Shown: positions 7,954 through 16,091, numbered from the stretch's first letter. The stretch: DNA of 64,000 bases from Planococcus beigongshangi (GCF_016820495.1 NZ_JADHDU010000004.1:62001-126000); one strand, 5' to 3'. The notes: generated by a model from the sequence alone, not told the origin. A program made the numbers and translations.

Positions 7954-8688
7954 TTAGATTTTCACGTCAATCTCAGCCGCTTCGCGCAATTCTGCAATAC
8001 GGTCATAGACAGCCTGCTGGACATTGCGCTCTTCCAGTGATTTCTCGATCATCGGCTTCATTTCCTCGAATTCCGGTGATTCGCCTTCCGTGGAATCCAC
8101 GTAGCCCTGATAGGAATCTTTCATCTCTTCTTCCGTCACTTCAGCGGCTTCGATCTCATCTTCCAAATAACTTGCATAGATCAATTGCTCACGGAATTGC
8201 TGTTCCATATCTTCCAGCGTAAATCCGATTCTTTGCAGCGCGATATTCATCTGCTCTTCGTTTTCAAACTGGTTTTTCAATTCTTCCACACGCTGTTCCA
8301 ATTCCTTTTCATCTGCTGTATGTCCTTTTTCGATTGCATCCTGGATAATCAGTTTATTGCCTGTAATCACCGAGATTGCCTGCTCTTTCACCTGTTCGGC
8401 AACTTCAGGATCAGAGACTTTTTTCCCTTGGGTCGCCAGTGAGCTTTCCAGTTGGCGGGCCACACTATTGTAGACAGTGCCGTTGATCTCTTCTCCATTT
8501 ACTATGACGACCACATCTTCACCTGCCGGCAGATCAAGCTCTGTTTTCGGTGCATCGGCTGCATTTTCAGCAGCTGCTTCTGTTTCAGCCGGTGTTTCTT
8601 CCGGTGTTTCCGCATTTTCATTATCCGAACAAGCTCCCAGCAACAACAGCAGGGATATGGGCAGTACCAATAATTTATTTTTCAACAT
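7954..8688 (-). CDS. SurA_N-domain lipoprotein, PrsA-like chaperone without PPIase domain
   Basis: About 244 residues. Lipoprotein signal with lipobox LLLLGACS (Cys ~20), then an Ala/Glu/Thr-rich spacer to about residue 55 and a helical SurA N-terminal-like domain (VNGEEINGTVYNSVARQL, KLIIQDAIEKG). The parvulin isomerase domain found in PrsA is absent. It probably acts outside the membrane in folding or sorting of secreted proteins, which is inference from the fold. ATG at 8688 follows AGAGGAG at good distance. The next start upstream, seven codons earlier, has no such site. Confidence 0.78.
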   Translation of the reverse strand: MLKNKLLVLPISLLLLLGACSDNENAETPEETPAETEAAAENAADAPKTELDLPAGEDVVVIVNGEEINGTVYNSVARQLESSLATQGKKVSDPEVAEQVKEQAISVITGNKLIIQDAIEKGHTADEKELEQRVEELKNQFENEEQMNIALQRIGFTLEDMEQQFREQLIYASYLEDEIEAAEVTEEEMKDSYQGYVDSTEGESPEFEEMKPMIEKSLEERNVQQAVYDRIAELREAAEIDVKI

Positions 8689-8839
8689 CGTAAAATTCTC
8701 CTCTTCCAATGGTTCTCGTTAAAGTAAACCACATTTGTGCGAAGGTTACAAATACTTCTGTATTATCGGACAAGCAAAAAGATGGTATGATGAAATAATT
8801 ATTAGATGCAATTTACAATACGATCATGGAGGAATTCGA

Positions 8840-9949
8840 ATGACGAAAAGCAGCAATATTAAAACCCGCAAAACACTTGATGTGATTCAGCCGTATTCAC
8901 CAGGCAAGCCGATATGGGAAGTGCAGAAGGAATTGGGTCTTGAGCGTGTCATCAAAATGGCATCCAATGAAAACCCGCTCGGACCATCTCCGAAAGCGGT
9001 AAAGGCCATTCAGGAGAGCCTGGCCGACCTGAACCGTTATCCGGATGCTGACGCGAGCGTATTGAGGCAGGCAATTGCAGAACAATACGGCGTTGAAAAA
9101 CAGCAGGTCATCACGACCAACGGCGCTGATGAATTGATTACGCTCATTTCAGAAGCGTTCCTTGAAGCGGGGGATGAAATCATCGTGCCTGCGCCGTCAT
9201 TCAGCGAATATGATTTCGGTGCCCACATCATGGGTGCCACTGTCAAGCAAGTGCCTTTCGATGAAGGATTCCAGTATAATGCAGAAAAAATCCTGGAAGC
9301 CGTTACCGATAAAACGAAAATCGTTTATATCTGTTCGCCGAATAACCCGACCGGCACGTATATCACGAGCCAGCAGATGTCGCAGTTATTGGCAGGGCTG
9401 AACGATGTCCTTGTAGTATTTGACGGGGCTTACAGCCAGTTTGCCGATAAGGAAGATTATACGAATGGCCTTGAATTCGTAAAATCCGGACATCCCGTGA
9501 TCGCATTGCAGACATTCTCTAAAATCTACGGAATCGCCGGTGTACGGATCGGTTTCGGTCTTGCATCGGAAGGGATCATCAAATCGATCCTGAAAGTGAA
9601 AGAGCCATTCAACGTCAACACGCTGGCGCAAATCGCAGCATCGGCGGCTATCAAGGACGACGAGCATGTCTCGGCTTCTTTCAATGCCAATAAAAAAGGG
9701 CGCGAGTTCCTTTACAGAAGTTTCGAAAAGCTGGGCTTGTCCTATACTGAAACGACAGCGAACTTTATCCTGGTCCAAATTGGCGGGAACGGGGAAGAAA
9801 TTTACCAGCAGCTGATGAAAAAAGGGATTATTGTGCGCTACGGGAAAATTTGGGGCTTGCCTGAACATATCCGTGTGACAATCGGAACTGATGAGGAAAA
9901 TGAATTTTTCATCCACGCACTGACAGAAGTTTTAACACCATTAACGTAA
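8840..9949 (+). CDS. hisC: Histidinol-phosphate aminotransferase
   Basis: 369 residues, PLP-dependent fold type I. The motifs run in order: MASNENPLGPSPKA substrate loop, CSPNNPTGT near residue 164, and TFSKIYGIAGVRIGF whose Lys forms the Schiff base with PLP. It converts imidazole acetol phosphate to histidinol phosphate in histidine synthesis; in Bacillales the same enzyme often serves tyrosine and phenylalanine transamination. No other his or aro gene is next to it, so it stands alone here. ATG at 8840 has GGAGGAATTCGA just before it. Confidence 0.92.
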   Translation: MTKSSNIKTRKTLDVIQPYSPGKPIWEVQKELGLERVIKMASNENPLGPSPKAVKAIQESLADLNRYPDADASVLRQAIAEQYGVEKQQVITTNGADELITLISEAFLEAGDEIIVPAPSFSEYDFGAHIMGATVKQVPFDEGFQYNAEKILEAVTDKTKIVYICSPNNPTGTYITSQQMSQLLAGLNDVLVVFDGAYSQFADKEDYTNGLEFVKSGHPVIALQTFSKIYGIAGVRIGFGLASEGIIKSILKVKEPFNVNTLAQIAASAAIKDDEHVSASFNANKKGREFLYRSFEKLGLSYTETTANFILVQIGGNGEEIYQQLMKKGIIVRYGKIWGLPEHIRVTIGTDEENEFFIHALTEVLTPLT

Positions 9950-9952
9950 ACA

Positions 9953-9992
9953 CCAGCCGATTCCCGGATACACGGGAATCGGCTTTATTTTT
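9953..9992 (+). terminator. Terminator after hisC
   Basis: AGCCGATTCCCG pairs perfectly with CGGGAATCGGCT, followed by TTATTTTT. Confidence 0.92.
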
Positions 9993-10071
9993 GCATAGAA
10001 CGTTTATGGCTTGGGAGGAACGGGAAAAGCCACCGGAAAAGGATAAGCGGAGATTGGAAGAGGTGAAAAGG

Positions 10072-10980
10072 ATGATCTATGATTGTGCCATTATAGGCGG
10101 CGGGCCGGCAGGGCTGAGCGCTGCATTGGTGCTTGGCCGCTCGAAGCGGAATACCTTGCTGTTTGACGACGATGAAGGAAGGAATTTAGTGACGAGGGAA
10201 GCACACGGCTTCTTGACACGGGATGGCATCCAGCCGGCAGAACTGAAGAAACTCGGACGGAAAGACGTGGCGAAATATGATTGCGTTCAGTTAAAGAAGA
10301 ACCAGATCATCAATATTGAACGCATTTCTGAAAGCCATTACCGATTGGACACGGATGATGGAGAAACTTTTCACAGCATCAAGCTCATTATTGCTGCGGG
10401 GCTGAAAGAGGAATTGCCCAATATCCCGGATATTGAAAAGTTCTATGGCACGAGCCTGTTCAGCTGTCCTTACTGCGACGGCTGGGAACTTCAGCATCAG
10501 CCTCTGGCCATCATCGCCGATAAAATGGTGTATGATCTGGCTAAGAAAGTATATACCTGGAGCAAGGATCTTGCCGTGTTCACAAATGGGATCGGCAGGT
10601 TGGAAGAAGGTGAAAAAGCCAAATTGGAGTCAAAAGGAATTAGGGTTTATGAAGATATCATTGATGGGTTGGAAGGCGAAAGTGGACAGTTACGTAGCGT
10701 TAGACTTGAAGATGGTACACTCGTTGACCGCGTCGGAGGGTTTACGACGCCGCTATGGAGCCATTCGACTCCTTTTGCGAAGCAATTGGGCTGCAAGCTG
10801 AATGACCACGGGGGGATCCTGACCGATGCATACGGCCGCACAAATGTCTGGAATGTCTATGCGGCGGGAGACGCTTCACTTATCGTCCCGTCCCAGCTGG
10901 TTATTGCAGCAGGGGAAGGGAGTGCAGCGGGCATCGGTGTTAACGGAGACCTGACGAACGAATACTTTGATACGGAATAA
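10072..10980 (+). CDS. Thioredoxin-reductase-like FAD/NAD(P)-dependent oxidoreductase
   Basis: About 302 residues. The N-terminal FAD loop is IIGGGPAGLSAALVLGR. A CPYC redox motif lies around residue 133 (FSCPYCDGWEL), and a C-terminal FAD motif reads NVWNVYAAGDAS. The overall layout matches low-molecular-weight thioredoxin reductases. The CxxC is CPYC, as in glutaredoxins, instead of the usual CATC, which marks the Bacillus paralogue group of unknown partner. It likely reduces a small disulfide or thioredoxin-like partner with NADPH. ATG at 10072 follows GAGGTGAAAAGG; the upstream 27 codons lack family similarity. Confidence 0.85.
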   Translation: MIYDCAIIGGGPAGLSAALVLGRSKRNTLLFDDDEGRNLVTREAHGFLTRDGIQPAELKKLGRKDVAKYDCVQLKKNQIINIERISESHYRLDTDDGETFHSIKLIIAAGLKEELPNIPDIEKFYGTSLFSCPYCDGWELQHQPLAIIADKMVYDLAKKVYTWSKDLAVFTNGIGRLEEGEKAKLESKGIRVYEDIIDGLEGESGQLRSVRLEDGTLVDRVGGFTTPLWSHSTPFAKQLGCKLNDHGGILTDAYGRTNVWNVYAAGDASLIVPSQLVIAAGEGSAAGIGVNGDLTNEYFDTE

Positions 10981-10984
10981 ACTA

Positions 10985-11012
10985 AAAGACTGCCGTTACG
11001 GCAGTCTTTTTT
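10985..11012. terminator. Bidirectional terminator
   Basis: AAAGACTGCCG and CGGCAGTCTTT form an almost perfect stem with T on the plus side and A on the other. It is shared with the convergent YwaF-like gene. Confidence 0.9.
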
Positions 11013-11730
11013 GACGTCTTATTATGTAGCGGTTCCACAAGAAAAACTGCAGCAGGAAAATCAGCAGGGCGGTGATTCCAAGGTTCAGGTAATACCAGAC
11101 GCCATCTCCGAAAAAGCTCAGCAGGGTATCAGCGGTTGGAAGCTGGGATAAGTAAAGGTAATTGGCGCCGGTGAGCGGATTTATGAGAAAGCCGACAATA
11201 AGCGCATAAGCGACGAGCAGCAAAAATACCTTAAAAACTGAATGCAGCGTAATGGTTTCCGGTTTGGATCCAGCCATAAAAAGGCTGGCCCAGGGAATGG
11301 CGGTATGCTGGATGAAAAACATCCAGAAGCGGTAATGCTGATAGTCGTAAGGCATATCCGGTGTGACCAAGGCAAGAAAAGAAGGCACGATGCCGATGAA
11401 AAACGAAATTTGGATCCAATGCCTATTCAGCGTCACCAATCCGGTCATGGCTGTAATTGAAGCCATCCCGCATAGATGAAGGGGGACGTGGCTGGCGAAG
11501 TTCCAGATTCCGTTGGAGATCGTCCAATATTGATACGTAATTTCACAGGCTAAAAGAATAGAGAACAGCGTCCAGCGCACAGGAGTGAACATTCGGGATC
11601 CCCGGCTCAACCGCTTTCTGAACAAAATCAGCAGGAAAATTCCGGACAGGGCTGATCCCAGGACAATCAGATGACTCGCTGAAAAAGGGGTGAAATAATG
11701 CTGCGATGTTAAACCGAACCAGCTGTCCAT
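10996..11730 (-). CDS. YwaF/TIGR02206-family integral membrane protein
   Basis: About 244 residues with seven hydrophobic segments. Family marks are FTPFSASHLIVL near the N-terminus, VPLHLCGMASI around residue 95, and TPDMPYDYQHYRFWMFFIQHT with its conserved Tyr and His. No biochemical role is established; the family is widespread in Bacillales. The frame runs upstream to 11829, but ATG at 11730 follows GAGAGGG and begins the conserved part. The 3' end overlaps the terminator shared with the flavoprotein gene. Confidence 0.82.
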   Translation of the reverse strand: MDSWFGLTSQHYFTPFSASHLIVLGSALSGIFLLILFRKRLSRGSRMFTPVRWTLFSILLACEITYQYWTISNGIWNFASHVPLHLCGMASITAMTGLVTLNRHWIQISFFIGIVPSFLALVTPDMPYDYQHYRFWMFFIQHTAIPWASLFMAGSKPETITLHSVFKVFLLLVAYALIVGFLINPLTGANYLYLSQLPTADTLLSFFGDGVWYYLNLGITALLIFLLQFFLWNRYIIRRQKRLP

Positions 11731-11881
11731 CCGCCATGACCCTCTCCCGGAAAGTGATTTGTTAGAAAATTGTAACATCCATCTCCTCCTGTCGTCCATC
11801 TCCTTTTTGCAGCCCGCATCGGTTGCCATCTGGCTTGGAAATACGGTAGACTGCTATAAAAGAACCGAAGGAGGTGCCGGA

Positions 11882-12181
11882 ATGGCGCATTCGAATTTAT
11901 TGTCCACCATCACTTGCGTCAATACGGAACGTTCCATAGAAGCCGGTGAGATGAAAATCATCAAAACAGAGCATGATCTTCATTTATATGAAGATCAACT
12001 TGTCGCCTCCACGACCAAATTCAATTTGACGAATGTATGGGATATTTCCTATAAAACTTTTTCGGACGAAGGAAATTTGCTGTATCTTCATACACATAGG
12101 GGAGTCATTACTTATAAAGTGGAAATGGATCCAAAAGGGTTCGTCTCGACCTTCAAGAAACTGAAAAATATCAATTACTGA
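11882..12181 (+). CDS. Small hypothetical protein, beta-rich
   Basis: 99 residues, soluble, alternating strand-like segments (LVASTTKFNLTNVWDISY, LLYLHTHRGVITYKVEM). It looks like a small PH-like or single-sheet domain, but I recognise no named family. The start is well defined: GGAGGT seven bases before ATG at 11882. It is divergent from the YwaF-like gene and followed 66 bases later by a second small gene. Confidence 0.6.
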   Translation: MAHSNLLSTITCVNTERSIEAGEMKIIKTEHDLHLYEDQLVASTTKFNLTNVWDISYKTFSDEGNLLYLHTHRGVITYKVEMDPKGFVSTFKKLKNINY

Positions 12182-12247
12182 AGAAGCCGGTGCGAATTCC
12201 GTCTTCTTTTTTATATGGTAAAATTTATAAAAAAGGGGGCAGAGAAA

Positions 12248-12424
12248 ATGGGGAATGAATATTATGTTGGCTGGGGGACGCTTGCATTGATCAATGCCGG
12301 GATAGCGCAAGGGAAGAACCGGAGCGGGATTAACTGGTTTTTGCTGTCATTATTGATGGGGCCGATTGCCACACTTGCTTTAGTGGTGTTTGAAACCTTG
12401 CCGCCCGAAGAAAGGGTTTCCTGA
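12248..12424 (+). CDS. Small membrane protein of unknown function
   Basis: 58 residues. A glycine-rich N-terminus (YYVGWGTLALINAGIAQGKNR, in two parts) is followed by one clear membrane helix, WFLLSLLMGPIATLALVVF. The arrangement is that of small Bacillales proteins that sit in the membrane with unknown partners. ATG at 12248 follows AAGGGGGCAGAG. An in-frame ATG at 12215 is possible but lacks such a site. It may share a transcript with the gene ending at 12181. Confidence 0.6.
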   Translation: MGNEYYVGWGTLALINAGIAQGKNRSGINWFLLSLLMGPIATLALVVFETLPPEERVS

Positions 12425-12440
12425 AACAGCTGTTTTCATA

Positions 12441-12480
12441 AAAGAACCGGCCTGAAATCCAGGCCGGTTCTTTTGGTTTT
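12441..12480. terminator. Bidirectional terminator
   Basis: The 14-bp stem AAAGAACCGGCCTG/CAGGCCGGTTCTTT has a 5-base loop and T on the plus side. It is shared by the small membrane gene and the HAD gene. Confidence 0.92.
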
Positions 12481-13050
12481 TTATAAGCTTTTCCTGATCA
12501 GTTCATGCAATTCGTTCCAGTCGCTGAAGCGGGGAAGGTCCATATGCCGGTTGTAGGACTGGTCTCTGACAATGACATTCAATCCATCACGGGCCAGGGT
12601 TTCCAGCACTTCCGGCTTATCGTCGAAATAATAATCAAGGTCAAGGTCTTCGATGATCTTCACTTTCTCTTCATCTTTCATGCCGCAATAGAAATGATTG
12701 TCGCGGACAGGGAAGCCCTGCTTTTTCAGCCAATTCTTCGTACCTTCGCCGTGAGCTGCTGAACGCGCAGTGATGTAATAGATTTCATGCCCGTCGGCAT
12801 CCAATTGCTGCAGCACTTCAACCGCACCTGGATAAGTCGGGCAGTCTGTATAGTAAATGGCATTGAGCGAACTGTTCCACATGGCTTTGCCTTCTTCGTC
12901 GGTCATGCCGAACACTTCGTGGATTTCCACGCGGTTCAATGCATGGAAGGAATCGACCGGCACGTTCCGGCCAAGTTGTTCATTATAATGATGGAAAGCA
13001 TATTCCCGCAAATTAATCAGGGTGTCGTCTATATCAAATCCGAATTTCAT
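12481..13050 (-). CDS. HAD phosphatase, 5'-nucleotidase NT5C type (YqfW-like)
   Basis: About 189 residues. HAD motif I is GFDIDDTLINL, with nucleophile and acid Asp; motif II is YYITARS; and motif III/IV is K...DYYFDDKPEVL. The cap is of the 5'(3')-deoxyribonucleotidase type. The family name suggests a nucleotidase. However, its start lies inside the 3' end of ribD (17-base overlap), so it is translated with the flavin genes. That makes the phosphatase step of riboflavin synthesis, removal of phosphate from the ribitylaminopyrimidine intermediate, a tempting alternative. ATG at 13050 follows GCGAGGAA. Confidence 0.8.
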   Translation of the reverse strand: MKFGFDIDDTLINLREYAFHHYNEQLGRNVPVDSFHALNRVEIHEVFGMTDEEGKAMWNSSLNAIYYTDCPTYPGAVEVLQQLDADGHEIYYITARSAAHGEGTKNWLKKQGFPVRDNHFYCGMKDEEKVKIIEDLDLDYYFDDKPEVLETLARDGLNVIVRDQSYNRHMDLPRFSDWNELHELIRKSL

Positions 13051-14152
13051 CTGTTGAGATTCCTCGCTTTTCAGGATAACCGGTAAATTTAAAGTCTTTT
13101 CCGATTTTCGTAAATTCACCATCCGTTAAATCGATGGCATCTTTCATCAAGCCGAATCCAAGTCCTTCCAGGAATGTCGGGGCATTTTTTCCGCCGACAA
13201 GTTTAGGGGCAAAGTAGAGGACGACTTTATCGATCAGCTGATTTTCAAGAAATGCAGCGTTGACGGTGCCACCGCCTTCGATGAACAGGCTGGAGACATT
13301 TTCTTCGCCGAGTATGTGCATCATGTCATTTACATCGGTCCGGTTTTCGCCGCCCGTTTCGAACACACGGATTCCCGCCTGTTCAAGCTGTTCCTTTTTC
13401 GCCTGATCATATGTACGGCTCGTGAAAATCCAGGTGGGAGCAGCGCCGTCGACAACGACTTTGGCATCCAGGGGCAGCCGCAGTGAAGAATCCATGATGA
13501 CGCGGATCGGGTTGCGGCCGTTCGGGATGCGTGCCGTCAATTCAGGATCATCTTCGATCACGGTGCCGACGCCGGCAAGAATTGCTGCATGTTCGCTTCT
13601 CAACTCGTGGACATCCCGGCGCGCATCAGCTGATGTGATCCATTTGCTGTCGAGTGCATGGGTCGCGATTTTGCCGTCGAGCGTAGAAGCCGATTTCAAA
13701 GTGACAAAGGGTGTTTTTGTGGTGATGAATTTATTGAATACTTCGTTCATCTTCAATGATTCCTGTTCACGGATGCCCGTTATTACACGGATGCCGGCGT
13801 CTTCCAGCATCTTGATGCCATTGCCGGCAACGAGTGGATTCGGATCCAGTGCGGCTACCACCACTTGTTCCAATCCCGCATCAATGATTGCCTGCGCGCA
13901 GGGGCCTGTGCGCCCAAAGTGGGAGCAGGGTTCCAGCGTTACATAAATCGTGCCGCCGCGAGCCGCCTCTCCCGCCATTCGGAGTGCATGCACTTCAGCG
14001 TGGGGTTCACCCGCTTTCAAATGGGTGCCGACACCGACGATCCGGTTGCGGTTGACGATTACCGAGCCCACGAGAGGATTCGGATCGGTCTGGCCTTTCA
14101 TCGCCCGCGCATTGTTCAACGCGAGGTCCATATAGAATTCATGACTTGGCAT
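13034..14152 (-). CDS. ribD: Bifunctional riboflavin biosynthesis deaminase/reductase
   Basis: 372 residues, near the usual 360. The N-terminal deaminase domain has the zinc motifs HAEVHAL (His ~48) and PCSHFGRTGPCAQAI (Cys ~73 and ~82). The C-terminal reductase domain, from about residue 145, carries TLDGKIA, GVGTVIEDDPELTAR and FIEGGGTVNAAFL. It converts the GTP cyclohydrolase II product through deamination and side-chain reduction to the ribitylamino pyrimidine phosphate. Its start overlaps the end of ribA by 14 bases. Unlike the B. subtilis ribDEAH operon, no ribE or ribH follows. Confidence 0.92.
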   Translation of the reverse strand: MPSHEFYMDLALNNARAMKGQTDPNPLVGSVIVNRNRIVGVGTHLKAGEPHAEVHALRMAGEAARGGTIYVTLEPCSHFGRTGPCAQAIIDAGLEQVVVAALDPNPLVAGNGIKMLEDAGIRVITGIREQESLKMNEVFNKFITTKTPFVTLKSASTLDGKIATHALDSKWITSADARRDVHELRSEHAAILAGVGTVIEDDPELTARIPNGRNPIRVIMDSSLRLPLDAKVVVDGAAPTWIFTSRTYDQAKKEQLEQAGIRVFETGGENRTDVNDMMHILGEENVSSLFIEGGGTVNAAFLENQLIDKVVLYFAPKLVGGKNAPTFLEGLGFGLMKDAIDLTDGEFTKIGKDFKFTGYPEKRGISTDEIRI

Positions 14153-14897
14153 GGAGCGGATCCTCCTCTTTTATATGGCCCGACCGTTTTACTTTCGTAT
14201 CAAGGTAGGCGGAATTATATTCGGATTCATCTCCCCACAGTGACGTGCGTTCGGCGATCGCGAGGCCGGCTTTTTCAATGGCAGCGACTTTTTTCGGATT
14301 GTTCGTCATTAAGGTCACCGGTTTTGTGCGCAATGCGCGAAGGACGGCGATGGCATCATCGTAGCTTCTGGAATCATCGACAAAACCGAGGCTTTCATTG
14401 GCTTCGACGGTATCGTAGCCATTTTCCTGCAGGACATAAGCCATCGCTTTGCTGAACAGGCCGATGCCGCGGCCTTCGTGATTCGCCAGATAGAAAAGCG
14501 CGCCGCTGCCGTGCTGGGCAATGCGTTTCATGGATTGCTTCAATTGGAAACCGCAATCACAGCGTTTGCTGCCGAAGATGTCTCCGGTATGGCAAATCGA
14601 ATGCATGCGAATCAATGCATCTTCCGTGTTTTTGAAATCTCCATATACCAGAACGCTCGACTGCTGGTATTCCGCCAGGTTGGCAGAAGAAAGCTTTTCG
14701 ATGATCTGCTCGTAATCCTCGGTCACTTCATCAAGGTTGAGCCAGCAATACCAATCGAAGATGATCGTATCCCCATCCAGATTGACCGGAAGTTTTATCG
14801 GTCCCACAAGATAGATGGCTCCTTCCGTTAATTTGATCATTTGTATTTTATCTTTTAATACCGCAAATACCTGCGGTTCCAATTTCATTGCCGTCAT
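14139..14897 (-). CDS. ribA: GTP cyclohydrolase II (stand-alone, long form)
   Basis: 252 residues, about 50 longer than E. coli RibA because of an N-terminal extension. The zinc site is visible as HSICHTGDIFGSKRCDCGFQ, with three Cys. Further motifs are NHEGRGIGL, where most enzymes have QEGRGIGL, VEANESLGF and TNNPKKV. It opens GTP to the diaminopyrimidine precursor of riboflavin. The fused DHBP synthase domain of Bacillus RibBA is missing. It is the first gene of a three-gene operon whose upstream region carries Fur-box-like sequences and no FMN riboswitch that I can find. ATG follows GGGGGAATTCTGA. Confidence 0.88.
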   Translation of the reverse strand: MTAMKLEPQVFAVLKDKIQMIKLTEGAIYLVGPIKLPVNLDGDTIIFDWYCWLNLDEVTEDYEQIIEKLSSANLAEYQQSSVLVYGDFKNTEDALIRMHSICHTGDIFGSKRCDCGFQLKQSMKRIAQHGSGALFYLANHEGRGIGLFSKAMAYVLQENGYDTVEANESLGFVDDSRSYDDAIAVLRALRTKPVTLMTNNPKKVAAIEKAGLAIAERTSLWGDESEYNSAYLDTKVKRSGHIKEEDPLHAKS

Positions 14898-14994
14898 TCA
14901 GAATTCCCCCATAAAAACTATAATAAAGTTATGGTACTACAATCGGTTACTAAAAGTAAGTAAATAGAATCAGATTGGGTGAATATTTTTAGTA

Positions 14995-15056
14995 AATGAT
15001 AATGATTATTGATTAAAGAGGATTATCCATTGTTTTAAATGATTATTATTATCATT
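14995..15056. promoter_or_regulatory. Two Fur-box-like sequences upstream of ribA
   Basis: TGATAATGATTATTGA at 14997-15012 and TGATTATTATTATCA at 15040-15054 (flanked AAA...TTT) each resemble the 7-1-7 core TGATAATNATTATCA, with one to three mismatches. A third partial site, AACGATTCTCAATTA, begins near 15064. They lie 100-170 bases before ribA on its promoter side, and they also sit between ribA and the divergent ferritin region. The region is AT-rich, so chance similarity is possible. Confidence 0.55.
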
Positions 15057-15164
15057 TAAAAATAACGATTCTCAATTACTTTAAATCTAATTGAAGATGT
15101 GTTATATTGTCTACATTAGAATAATTATTAACTGTATAAGCTGACCTAAATTCTTTACAGTAGT

Positions 15165-15540
15165 CGATATTCCGCAAAACAGCACCGAAGACATTAGCCG
15201 ACGCTCGCGAGGCTAAGTCTTCGCTGTTTTGCTCCATATCTAAGAAATTCTTCTCGTGCTGAAGTGGTTTTCATAAGCGAACTCGGACCTTCGTCCGAGT
15301 GGGTGCTCAACGCTACGCTGAGATTGTTTGAGTCTTGGCTGCTTCACTTCAACTCCAGTAGTGGACCCAAGCAAAGGCGCGGCTCAGGAGCAGGCGAATG
15401 CCGAGTGGTGCAGAAGACGAGTGTTCTTCTCGGCTTATTGTGGGAACCAAGGTACGCCAAACGTAGATGGCGTCACCTTTGCGACGAGCGCAGCGGTGGA
15501 GCATAATCTTCGCAATGTCCAAAGCGCCGAAGCGGTATAT
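15165..15540. repeat. Composite dispersed repeat, copy A (376 bp)
   Basis: GC-rich block in AT-rich surroundings. It begins with CGATATTCCGCAAAACAGC and ends with about 60 bases from GCGACGAGCGCAGCGG to GAAGCGGTATAT. Both ends recur, inverted, at 51700-51796, while the middle differs. The interior holds hairpins: 15174-15232, ACTCGGAC/GTCCGAGT near 15280, and CTCA/TGAG near 15306. Open frames inside it look like spurious translations. It ends about 40 bases before the ferritin start, so it may carry or influence that promoter. Confidence 0.75.
15174..15232. other. 59-bp imperfect palindrome
   Basis: GCAAAACAGC at 15174 pairs with GCTGTTTTGC ending 15232, and inside it GAAGAC-A-TTAGCC pairs with GGCTAA-GTCTTC. 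This gives about 22 paired bases around a CG-rich loop. It can fold as RNA or extrude as DNA. It forms the left part of the composite repeat. Confidence 0.75.
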
Positions 15541-15581
15541 AAATGTTATTTCTTTAATTTACCTAGAAGGAGGAATGGTCG

Positions 15582-16079
15582 ATGTTACCTGAAAAACTTA
15601 CGAACGCATTGAACGATCAGTTTAACAATGAATTGCTGGCTGCTCACGCTTATACCGCCATGGCCGCTTATTTTTCGAAAAAAGGGTATCACGGATTTGC
15701 CAACTTTTATCTGGTGCAGTCACGGGAAGAGCATTTTCACGCGATGAAGTTCTATCATTATTTGACAGTGATGGACGAAAAACCGGTTTTACAAAGTTTG
15801 GCTGAACCGAAAAACCATTTTGTCAGTGCCATCGATGTGCTTGAAAGTTCACTGGCTCAGGAAAAAGAAGTGACGAGCAATATCTATGCGCTGGTGACGC
15901 TGGCTGATGAGCTCCAGGAACATGCAACTTTGTCTTTCCTTGATTGGTTTATAGAAGAACAGATGGAAGAAGAAAAAACTTTCCGCGATATTATTACACG
16001 TGTCAGAGGCATCGAAGAAGGCGGCGAATACTTCCTGAAAATGGACGATGAATTCGCTGAAAGAAAACTGGACGAATAA
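15582..16079 (+). CDS. Ferritin
   Basis: 165 residues, the usual length of bacterial non-haem ferritin (FtnA type). Ferroxidase-centre residues are visible: Glu in NNELLAAHAY (~17), the pair E-E-H in SREEHFHAMKF (~49-53), and Glu in DELQEHATLSFL (~94-98). It forms a 24-subunit shell that oxidises Fe(II) and stores ferric iron. AGAAGGAGGA lies close before ATG. It is followed immediately by fetAB for iron export, and it diverges from the Fur-box-bearing rib cassette. The protein could be named ftnA. Confidence 0.92.
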   Translation: MLPEKLTNALNDQFNNELLAAHAYTAMAAYFSKKGYHGFANFYLVQSREEHFHAMKFYHYLTVMDEKPVLQSLAEPKNHFVSAIDVLESSLAQEKEVTSNIYALVTLADELQEHATLSFLDWFIEEQMEEEKTFRDIITRVRGIEEGGEYFLKMDDEFAERKLDE

Positions 16080-16091
16080 GATTTGCGAAGG

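Noticed and set aside
14898..15164. FMN (RFN) riboswitch before ribA
   Set aside because: Looked for the conserved RFN blocks on the minus strand and found only AT-rich sequence with Fur-like boxes.
15264..15612. Open frames of 80-94 codons inside the repeat before ferritin
   Set aside because: They lie within the structured composite repeat, lack ribosome-binding sites and overlap the ferritin start; the related copy at 51700 does not keep the frame.
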